Of a stretch of 64,000 nt of DNA, positions 56,080 to 64,000 are shown piece after piece. Where the stretch lies: positions 137,681,043 to 137,745,042 of the forward strand of contig CM043958.1 of NCBI GenBank assembly GCA_014529385.2, read 5' to 3'. The notes under the pieces are model-generated. The model did no database searches. It was given only the letters and a program-made list of their open reading frames with translations, and was not told the DNA's origin. This stretch comes from Adiantum capillus-veneris (taxonomy: Eukaryota > Streptophyta > Polypodiopsida > Polypodiales > Pteridaceae). Made by a program: the position numbers and the translations under genes. Each line of letters opens with the position of its first letter. The first letter of the stretch is position 1.

Positions 56080-56520
56080 AGATAGTTGAAGAAGTGCCAC
56101 AGATCAACAATGCACATGTGTTGTTCTTTGATGGTTCATACAGAAAGAGCCATGATGCAGCTTTAGGGGGTATAGCACTTTATGATCCAGAGGGGAAGCT
56201 AGTATGCAAGAGAGGGTTCAAATTGGATGCTCATAGTAACAATGAGGCTGAATATGCTACTCTGGAAGCCGGATTACACATTTGTTTGAAGCATGGGGTT
56301 CGAAGGTTGAGCATAAAAGGTGATGCCTTGTTAGTGGTGAAGCAAGTGCTGGGTGTGTGGAAGAGCAAGAACACCTCATTGAAGGAAATGTGCTTCAGAA
56401 TTAAAGGCCTATTAAAAAAGTTCGAAGCATGGATCATCAGACACATTGAACGTGCTCGAAATGGAGAGGCACATGAAGCAGCTCAAGGCATGATTGGGGA
56501 GCTATTTGTGTTGAGGACCA
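56080..56520 (+). pseudogene. Gypsy D second RNase H (archaeal type)
   Basis: HVLFFDGSYRKSHDAALGGI, FKLDAHSNNEAEYATLEAGL, RRLSIKGDALLVVKQVLGVW and HIERARNGEAHEAAQGM. It has the archaeal/plant-type pattern DGS, NNEAEY, GDA/S and a C-terminal N..EA motif. The last Asp (EAD in relatives) is His here. It lies between the first RNase H and integrase. The frame ends at 56651. Confidence 0.85.
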
Positions 56521-56599
56521 CTTTACCTCTTTATCATGGCCGGGAAAGTTTGGCTCAAGAAGAGGAGTTTTTGCTAACACGAATCATTCCAAAGGAGAT

Positions 56600-57899
56600 T
56601 AGGAGTCTAAGTAGTATGACTTTGTGCGTAGAGCATACAGGTACAAATTGATTGGTGATGTCTTATACACGAAAGGGGCTGATCTCGTGTTGAGACCTGT
56701 ACCTTGGCGGGAGGATCTTTATAAAGTGTTGGAAGAGAATCATGAAGGCGCATGTGGTGGCCATTTTGCTCTAAAGATCACCTTGCATAAGATATTGCAA
56801 GAGGGGTATGTATGGCCTAGTTTGCACAAGGATGTTCACCATTGGTGTAGGTCTTGCAATAGGTGTCAAGCATTTGGGAAGAGAGTGTTGAAGCCAGAGC
56901 TACGAAAAACCATTATTGGCGTTTGATCTGTTTGAAAAGTGGGGGATTGATGCAATAGACCCGTTACCTATCACAAGCAGGGGCAAAATCTATATTTTGA
57001 CGGCAGTGGACTATCTCTCTAGATGGGCAGAGGCTATAGCAGTAAAACAGATCACTGCAAAGGATGTGGCAAAATTTGTGTATGATGAAATATGTTGCAA
57101 GTTTGGGGTGCCATTAGAGCTACTTTCTGATAAGGGGCCAAGATTTAGAGCTAAACTGCTAGACTTCTTATGCACAAAGATGAAGATTCAGCACCAGCAT
57201 ACCACTCCTTATTACCCGCAGTGTAATGGCTTAAATGAAAGATTCAATGGTGAGTTGGTACAAATTCTTTCTAAAGTGACAGAGCACCAAGGAAATTTGG
57301 AATTGCCTAGTGCATTATGGGCTTACCGTACTTCGGTGAAGACAGGTACAAGGTTTACTCCATTTCATTTGGTGTATGGAAAGGAAGCACTATTGCCTCT
57401 GGAGGTAGAGTTTCCTGTGGTCAAGTTGTTAGATAAGTTGCTTGGGCCACCTAGTGATGCATTCAAAGAGAGGCTCTTGCAGTTACAAGAGGTTCAATTG
57501 GATAGGATGAGCGCATTGGAGCATTATGGGCAGATGTAGGATAAGGCTTTGGCAAAGATAAATGAAAAGGTCAAAAGTAAGGGTATCAAGAAACATGACT
57601 TGGTTTTGCGCTACAACAGTAAGTTGGAAAACACCTTCCAAAAGAAGTTTCAAATTAAGTGGGAAGGCCCTTTCAAGGTAGTGGAGTGTTTTCCAAATGG
57701 CACATATCAGCTGGCTAACCTGGATGGTGTTCTACATAAGTCAAGGGCAAATGGATTGCGTCTTAAATTGTATCATGCTAGATTGATCATGGTGGAGCAA
57801 GATGAGCTGTCTGTGGATCAAGCAGTGTTGGTGAGGGATGAGGAGACCTGTGATGTGGCGAGTCTCATATCTCTCTTTACTGTTGCTGATCATGAATGA
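56600..57899 (+). pseudogene. Gypsy D integrase
   Basis: Zinc finger with NHEGACGGHF and WCRSCNRCQAFG in the frame of 56624. The core is in the frame of 56916: KWGIDAIDPLP, ELLSDKGPRFRA and YYPQCNGLNERFNGEL (Asp-Asp-Glu kept). Frames change near 56630 and 56920, and TAG is at 57537. The C-terminal GPF-type module WEGPFKVVECFPNGTYQLAN ends at 57899. Confidence 0.9.
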
Positions 57900-57910
57900 T
57901 CTAGCAGGCT

Positions 57911-57920
57911 AGGGGATGGG
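57911..57920 (+). other. Gypsy D polypurine tract
   Basis: aggggatggg, seven bases before the 3' LTR start at 57928. Confidence 0.7.
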
Positions 57921-57927
57921 AAAATTA

Positions 57928-59069
57928 TGTCAGGAGTTTTTTGGAGCAAGGGATTGCGCATATGTACATATACATGCATGGTGCATCAAATAAAGAATTG
58001 CCCATTTTTCAGAGCCAGGTGGTTACGTGGGGCCCACATGTGTACAGGTAGGACAGGGTGTACATAGTGCATCGATTTTCACTATTACCAGTACCATTGT
58101 GTTTTTTCTACAATAAGGAGGAGTTGGTAGCGCGTAAAACTTCTCGAGGAAGCTATCCGCAGGCCAACGACATGAGGTAAGCAGGTGCGTCAAATGACAT
58201 CGAGTGGCGTCAGGAGGTCGAACGGGGTCAATACTTGCAAGCGGACAAGTATGGACACAACGTGGGTGTTTTCTTGTGATACTTATGCAGAAAGGTCATC
58301 ATGATGACCACTTTTTGGGGCCACTTCACGTGGTTGCGACATGCATTATTTGGAAAAACTGAGTGCCAGGTGGGCAGATGATGCAAAAAGGTGACAACTA
58401 TGCATTGCGAGGTCAGTTTTTGGCCTGTTCAGGGTCCGTTTGAGGTCATCTAAAAGGCCACGGGTGCCCAACTAATAAAGCTAAGTGTGGGAACTGAAAA
58501 AACTGAGAGAAGACCAGAAAAAAACGTGGAGAAGAGAGGAGGAACAGCCGCAAGTGTGTTTTTGCTGTTTTTGGAGCATTTTTTTACCCTAAACTGCTCA
58601 TCCGAGGTCGGATTTGAGCACTGTGACATTGTAGGGTGGGGTTTTTGGGCATTTTGGACGTAATGGCGCCGTCCATTTTGCCAAATTCCTCACAGATTTT
58701 TTGCTGTTTTTCTGTGTAGTCTTCTCCGGTGAGTGAAGCCTCTGCTTAACTTTGTGGTTGTATCTGGTGTATTTCCTCAATACTGTGTAAACTATTTGCC
58801 CCATTGGTGTTGGGCTGAGCTTCATTGAGTCTAAACAACAGCAATTTGCCTCCTTTGAGCTGAATTGAGAGTGTGTGTGTGAGTGTGTATTTTGAGTGTT
58901 GAGTGGGCAAGTGGGAAATCTCTCTCTTCTCACTCCGTCTGTGTGTTTCCTGTCTCGGCCAGGCTGGTTGTGTAAGCCGAGTGGTGCCCCATAATGTGTG
59001 TGTGTATCATCCCAAGAGTGTGTGTCGGGTCATTATAGAGGTGTTGTGTGTGTTTCCATCCCGCTCACA
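57928..59069 (+). repeat. Gypsy D 3' LTR
   Basis: 1142 bp, TGTCAGG...CTCACA, followed by acgt (59070-59073). About 35 differences from the 5' LTR. Confidence 0.95.
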
Positions 59070-59405
59070 ACGTGCACACTCTCTAAGAGCATGGGGTCTA
59101 CGTTGGTCATGAATGGCAAATTTACTTCCCCACGCCCATAATTTACATCGTTAGTTCTATGTCCAAAGCGAGTGGCTCTACCAAAGGTTTCCTTCAAGCG
59201 GCCAAGCAGGATCGATCGCAGACCGTGGACCCCATGGCATGCATGCCTTCGATTGAGCTATCAGGATTAGGCATTGGGTAGCCCTCCATGACGTCGTAGT
59301 CCAAGGAAGAGTCACTAGACGCTATGTTTGGGTCTTGGTTTGTACTACCTTGGGTCCCCGCCCAGGGCTCAAAACCTAAGGTAGGTGGATATTGAGAACT
59401 CGCGT
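59070..59405 (-). pseudogene. Gypsy C2 gag piece between elements D and E
   Basis: Minus-strand frame SSQYPPTLGFEPWAGTQGST, SSDSSLDYDVMEGYPMPNPD. It reads in from the piece at 63407-63498 once E is taken out, and out to the piece at 50368 once D is taken out. A stop lies near 59193 (CLAA then TGA). Confidence 0.75.
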
Positions 59406-59573
59406 TGAAGTGATCCGGGGCGGGCAACAAGAAGAGTGGCCTCTAAGCACTCTTCTAGGCTCCCATGCTGCTCAATTGGGTTGGGGTTGGAAAAAAACAC
59501 ACACACAAACCCGCAACCTAACCCTACACAAATTTGCGGCACCACCTAGTTTTGGATGCGAACTAGGACGCGT

Positions 59574-59661
<88 letters not shown>

Positions 59662-60270
59662 TGCTCGGGCTGCTTTGAAATGTATCGGTAGTGATCAAGC
59701 AAACACAATTATATATGTAAGAAAGAGAGAGAAGGGGGAGGGGGTGCTTGTTGCATTAATACCTTCTTACAAATCTGTCATGACCAATCAAAGTGAGATT
59801 AGTATTTGTTCAACATAGCTTGAGTAAATTACATCACAAGAAAAGCCACCCCAATCACTGTCTTAAGGCCAGGGGAGTCCTCTCCACCCTGTCGCCCTCT
59901 TACAGTATGTGGAATTTATGGCTAAATTGATGATAACACCCAGAGACAAGCTATCCAGAACTTAAAAAAGCACCAAGACACTTAAACATCATTGTTGTCC
60001 ATTACTTCACGTTGGAAGAGAGACAAAGTATCCAAGCTTAGTCCAAATCCACCCTCCTTGATTCAGCAAATGTTGGGCTTACACTAGTAGGAGAAATGAT
60101 AGATTTCCTACTCTCAATTGAATGATCACTCTCTCTTACAATGGCATAGAGTTCCCTTGCTAATCACCCCTAATACAACACATGCATATGCATAAGACAA
60201 TGAGCTTCCACTCAAGAGATCCTTCTAGAGAGGTTCAGCTTGGCTTCTCAATCTATAGCATAGTGCTCTT
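59406..60270 (-). repeat. Gypsy E 3' LTR remnant
   Basis: 865 bp matching 60780-61636. The match ends at tagtgctctt, beyond which gag sequence follows. Includes a GA run. Confidence 0.9.
59575..59658. repeat. GA microsatellite, E LTR remnant
   Basis: Uninterrupted GA run of about 84 bp. The matching run in the other E LTR (60951-61023) is shorter, about 73 bp. Confidence 0.98.
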
Positions 60271-60467
60271 TCAATCTGAGAATACATACTCCAAAACCAT
60301 TGCTCAGCGTTGCCTCTAAGGCATAGCAATAGAAAATCCCTTTTTTCAATGTCATCCCTTTTACCAAGGATACGACAAACCACTTTAAAATCAACAAGAA
60401 AATCATCAACATCTTCTTCTAGATTTCCAAAGAAAATTGGGATATCATCAAAGGTATAGCGTGTCAT
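60225..60467 (-). pseudogene. Gypsy E gag N-terminus
   Basis: ATG at 60467 (MTRYTFDDIPIFFGNLEEDV...) resembles the start of gypsy gag cores: 'F.G...EDVDDFL..F', then LLLCLRGNAEQWF. Only 66 codons remain before the deletion junction at 60270. The last 15 codons to 60225 are LTR sequence. Confidence 0.7.
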
Positions 60468-60470
60468 AGT

Positions 60471-60758
60471 CTCTCAATGCTAGAAACACACAAAGATTAG
60501 TTTCAAACAATCATTTTCTCTCATGACATCAACTAACTACACAAAGTTTGAAAGGTCTTTCAACATGAATTCTAGATTCTTATGTGAAAATGTTTTTTTC
60601 CTTTCTTATGTTATGCTAATCCAAACCATATTCTAAATCAATTTTTATTGCCTTGAAATTAAACTCCGTCATACAAGTTTTCATGATTCATATAATGTAC
60701 TTGATTATGCTAAAATTCAAGCATTCATGCAATACAACAACAATAAGCACAAAGTCAT
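60471..60758 (-). other. Gypsy E leader
   Basis: AT-rich sequence between primer-binding site and gag, with no ORF or shared block seen. Confidence 0.6.
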
Positions 60759-60776
60759 TCCTGAGTGGGGGCACCA
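60759..60776 (-). other. Gypsy E primer-binding site
   Basis: Minus-strand tggtgcccccactcagga, three bases from the LTR end. It starts with TGG, as a primer-binding site should. The tRNA is not identified. Confidence 0.6.
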
Positions 60777-60779
60777 ATT

Positions 60780-60947
60780 TGAAGCGGTCCGGGGCGGGCA
60801 ACAAGAAGAGTGGCCTCTAAGAACTCTTCTAGGCTCCCATGCTGCTCAATTGGGTTGGGGTTGGAAAAAAACACACACACAAACCCGCAACCTAACCCTA
60901 CACAAATTTGGGGCACCACCTAGTTTTGGATGCGAACTAGGACGCGT

Positions 60948-61027
<80 letters not shown>

Positions 61028-63406
61028 TGCTCGGGTTGCTTTGAAATGTATGGGCAGTGATCAAGCAAACACAATTATATATGTAAGAAAGAGAGAGAAG
61101 GGGGAGGGGGTGCTTGTTGCATTAATACCTTCTTACAAATCTGTCATGACCAATCAAAGTGAGATTAGTATTTGTTCAACATAGCTTGAGTAAATTACAT
61201 CACAAGAAAAGCCACCCCAATCACTGTCTTAAGGCCAGGGGAGTCCTCTCCACCCTGTCGCCCTCTTACAGTATGTGGAATTTATGGCTGAATTGATGAC
61301 AACACCCAGAGACAAGCTATCCAGAACTTAAAAAAGCACCAAGACACTTACACATCATTGTTGTCCATTACTTCACGTTGGAAGAGAGACAAAGTATCCA
61401 AGCTTAGTCCAAATCCACCCTCCTTGATTCAGCAAATGTTGGGCTTACACTAGTAGGAGAAATGATAGATTTCCTACTCTTAATTGAATGATCACTCTCT
61501 CTTACAATGGCATAGAGTTCCCTTGCTAATCACCCCTAATACAACACATGCATATGCATAAGACAATGAGCTTCCACTCAAGAGATCCTTCTAGAGAGGT
61601 TCAGCTTGGCTTCTCAATCTATAGCATAGTGCTCTTGCTTATGGCTCCCCCTTTTTGTGCTAGCTACATCCTCCTTTTATAGCAATTTTGAGGGCTAGGG
61701 CTACTCCTCTAACCATGGTTGGGTTAGATTTTCAACACTTATCTAATTTCTTTTGCTTGGAATTATCAAGAAGTTGGTGGGGATAGATGAAGAAGAGAGA
61801 GAGGAGAGAAGTGGAGGTGATAGGACTTTTCATAGTAGGTTAGTGTTAGTAAATTAGTAGAGTTAGTATTTTTATTGATTTACAAATGGAATTGGATATT
61901 TACAATGGGAGTATCCAAGTAGGATACAAATAAGGAAGAAAAAACTCTTAATAGGTAAGAAAATATGGATTTCTTACAATGTTGATGCTCCAAGTGTCTT
62001 GAGTAGGATCAATTTTGACGCTTGTTGACGGTCCACCAGCTTTGACGGAACGTTTTTTTCTCCACTCTTGACCTTCCTTGAGAGCCAAGGTAAGTGAACA
62101 TGAGTAATCAATCACCATGATGCTGTCTTTCAAGAGAAGAGGTTGAATTTTGTGGTTTTTATTGATAGATATGGGTAATATGGATGAGGAAAAATGAGAC
62201 TAGGTGGTCAATTTTGGAATGCAAGTGTGTGTAGGAGACATGAGTTCACCATGGTTTCTCTTATTCTTCAAGGTTGAGAAGAAGGTGAGTAGGGTGCAGA
62301 GAGGAGTGGTGAGAGAGGCAGGGATGATGAGTGGAGAAGTGTGTGTAAGAGGAAAATGATAAAGTGGAAGAGGGAGTGTGGCAACATGGCTTGGGCAAAC
62401 TAGGGTCCACCAATAAAATCATAGCTCATAGCTCGTAGCTCAAAAAAATATGAAAAAATTTGAGGCAAACTTTCAGCCCACGAGCTACAACTTTTGTTTG
62501 TATCACCTTTTCAAATTCGGAGAGCATGTGGCCTTTAAAAATTCAGCAAAACCGACTGTTTTTTTCCACTGCACAAAGTCCTTGTGAGGTCCTTCTTTGG
62601 TTGATTCTTTTGAATACCTCCAAGAGTGAGCCCCCCATAGTGCATGCATGCATGCCACATACCCTTGACCTTATTTGGTAGGTCTATAATTGAAGATATT
62701 GTTGAGATCATGATATAAGTGAATAGTACAACTAATAAAATCAAATATTGAGGGGTCTTAAAAAATATGTATATGTCAAATATAAATAATATAGGTGGAA
62801 AAAATATAAAGGGGTCAAAATAAATCTCTCTCATTATAAGTCTACCATAAAAAGATGAATATTTTTGGTGGTCTAATTTATGAGAGTAATAGAGAATAGA
62901 TGTAGGAAGGAAAAAATCACAATAGTGAAAAAATATACACATAAATAGAACTAGTTTTTTGGGATTTTTGTTGGGATGGAGTTACACCAAAAATAAGAGA
63001 AGCTTGCATGAAATTATTTCTTTATGGAATAAAGAGTATGGTAAGAAAAATTGTGGTAATGGTGAGTCAATGTACATAGCATAAAAAACACACACCTAAG
63101 TATAAATATTTAAATAAATACCAAAATAATTATGAAAAATCCTTTCATTTAGGCCCTATATACAATGAAATATTTACACACAAATGGGCCATAATATATT
63201 TTATTTTTTTGATTTTATTTATTTTTTTGGCTCAACTAGCTCAGTGACTAGCTAATTGAGGGTTTTTAAGAAACTATGGAGAAAGTCCCCTAACTCACAC
63301 ACGCCTATGTACAGTGAAATGGTAGGGATAACCAAAATGTTTGAGTGATTTGATAGGGTGAGGTAGCTTACTATGGCAATTATGGAAAGCCAAAAAACGG
63401 CTATCA
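60780..63406 (-). repeat. Gypsy E 5' LTR
   Basis: About 2.63 kb. The minus strand starts TGATAGCCG and ends ...GCTTCA. It shows the same order of blocks as 22206-24987, with a GA run at 60951-61023 and AT-rich sequence from 61640 to 63250. No ORF in it looks like a gene. Confidence 0.75.
60951..61023. repeat. GA microsatellite, E 5' LTR
   Basis: Uninterrupted GA run; counterpart of 59575-59658. Confidence 0.98.
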
Positions 63407-63498
63407 ACGTGAGTGAAAATGCTCGCTAGTTGCTCCATCTCTAGCACATGACCAGAGCGTAGGTGCATGTGCCTTGGGCACCCTACAAGCATCGGCAA
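63407..63498 (-). pseudogene. Gypsy C2 gag N-terminus
   Basis: Minus-strand HMHLRSGHVLEMEQLASIFT; LRSG near the start is common in plant gypsy gag. ATG candidates at about 63492 and 63470. Interrupted at 63407 by E. Confidence 0.6.
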
Positions 63499-64000
63499 AC
63501 AACCTCGAAGGTTAACCGCTTAGTTTTCTAGGCATTTTGCACCCCGTTTTCACTCGTTTTTTTGATGTTTTTTAATGATCGGTTTTTGGATTAGAGCGTG
63601 TGATAGCTCAAAACAAGCGTATCGCTCGTTGGTCCTCAAAAAGGTCAATTGTCACCTACGCGTGAGGCTAAAATACGTAATTTTTAAGGGGGACTGAGGC
63701 CTGAGCCTGAGTGTGAGCTTGGGCTTGGATCCGGGAAATATTCCCGAGCTTGGTCCTACCTTTAATTTTATTTTGTATTTTTTTTTATAAGATCGCCGCT
63801 GCCGCACTGTGCGTGCGAGCACACGAGGAGCATACACACACCTAACCTACTTACTTACAACTAATAGAGCTACTGTTATGCACTAACACACTACTATAAC
63901 AAATCATTAGCGAACTAGTTGTTGTACTTTACACAGAACTAACATTATGGATCTACTACCTTAATTCTAACACCTTATCACAGAGAAAACACCTTATGAA
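63499..64000 (-). other. Presumed C2 leader or 5' LTR; no gene recognised
   Basis: A TATA-like cttataaaaaaaa complement lies near 63790, and several short repeats of 'gaacta'-type words occur. By position this should be the leader and possibly the 5' LTR of C2, but it does not match the C1 or C2 3' LTR starts by eye. Confidence 0.3.

Larger units (their letters stand above)
50369..59069 (+). mobile_element. Gypsy D, full-length Ty3/gypsy element with two RNase H domains
   Basis: 8701 bp. LTRs are 50369-51510 and 57928-59069, 1142 bp each, with about 35 differences by eye (roughly 3%). Target duplication acgt is at 50365-50368 and 59070-59073. Primer-binding site 51517-51530, polypurine tract 57911-57920. 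Order: gag, protease, acidic linker, RT, RNase H, archaeal-type RNase H, integrase. The extra RNase H is the mark of the Tat lineage of plant gypsy elements (Ogre, Retand and relatives). Stops at 54310, 54382, 54628, 55371 and 57537 and three frame changes make it defective. Confidence 0.95.
59406..63406 (-). mobile_element. Gypsy E, internally deleted gypsy element
   Basis: A 5' LTR (minus sense) at 60780-63406, a primer-binding site at 60759-60776, a leader, the first 66 codons of gag (60467-60270), then directly a 3' LTR remnant at 59406-60270. The remnant matches the first 857 bp (left part) of the other LTR almost base for base. Everything from mid-gag through pol, the purine tract and most of the 3' LTR is missing. 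Flanks are gcgt (59402-59405) and acgt (63407-63410), a probable 4-bp target duplication with one change. Confidence 0.85.
45100..63498 (-). mobile_element. Gypsy C2, minus-strand element interrupted by elements D and E
   Basis: Same family as C1. Gag starts near 63498 (LRSGHVLEMEQ), is cut by E (59406-63406), continues at 59405-59070, is cut by D (50369-59069), and continues from 50368 downward. The gag frame is continuous across both insertion points. Gag is followed by protease 1, then a deletion of RT, RNase H, integrase and protease 2. The tail ORF, purine tract (45280-45296) and 3' LTR start (45279) come next. The 5' LTR is beyond or near the right edge of the window. Confidence 0.8.

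Noticed and set aside
59392-59661. Arg-Glu repeat protein
   Set aside because: Comes from the GA microsatellite in the E LTR.
62535-62942. 135-codon minus-strand ORF rich in Phe/Ile/Tyr
   Set aside because: Low-complexity AT-rich LTR sequence; the corresponding part of the copy at 22206-24987 does not preserve it.
1-64000. tRNA or rRNA genes
   Set aside because: I looked for cloverleaf-like blocks and rRNA-like sequence and found none that I could support by eye.

Overview
This is nuclear DNA of a land plant. Three things point that way: a multi-exon GARP transcription factor of the GLK/APRR2 (Golden2-like / pseudo-response regulator 2) family with GT-AG introns, dense plant-type Ty1/copia and Ty3/gypsy LTR retrotransposons, and long CA/GA/CT microsatellites. 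A large, repeat-rich genome such as that of a fern or another non-flowering plant would fit, but that is inference. I see one convincing host gene (coding exons within 12470-16481). Almost everything else I can assign is retrotransposon, most of it broken.

Layout. 1-10230: a degenerate copia element (Copia-B, + strand, 5' LTR off the window) whose gag-pol is split by a related copia element (Copia-A1, 1572-7086, 192-bp LTRs, target duplication ctatt). 10240-12469: non-coding flank, partly GC-richer and possibly organelle-like, leading into a microsatellite-rich 5' leader. 12470-16481: the APRR2/GLK-like gene, 11 coding exons, 679 codons. 16482-19980: no gene recognised; it holds a 118-bp tandem duplication. 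19980-21560: a decayed gypsy pol. 22206-24987: a solo-LTR-like copy of the long LTR of gypsy family E. 25032-35900: remnants of other gypsy-like LTRs, interrupted by Copia-A2 (26395-31759, minus strand, target duplication aggtc), then a 158-bp tandem array and an LTR-type promoter with five evenly spaced CCAAT boxes. 35990-43090 and 45100-63498: two same-strand (minus) copies of one gypsy family, C1 and C2. The 5' part of C2 gag is interrupted twice, by the complete gypsy element D (50369-59069, + strand, 1142-bp LTRs, 4-bp target duplication acgt) and by gypsy element E (59406-63406, minus, largely deleted inside).

How the parts relate. The host gene encodes a nuclear regulator with a pseudo-receiver (Glu at the phospho-acceptor position), an acidic middle, a GARP DNA-binding domain and a C-terminal GCT-type block. 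It combines traits usually split between GLK and APRR2. Among the retroelements the most notable points are: a near-identical 53-nt block shared by the untranslated leaders of Copia-A and gypsy D, which belong to different superfamilies; a second aspartic-protease domain downstream of integrase in gypsy C; a second, archaeal-type RNase H in gypsy D next to a first RNase H that has lost catalytic residues; and an open leader frame kept in both Copia-A copies although their gag-pol frames are broken. All assignments were made by reading the sequence; no database search was run.
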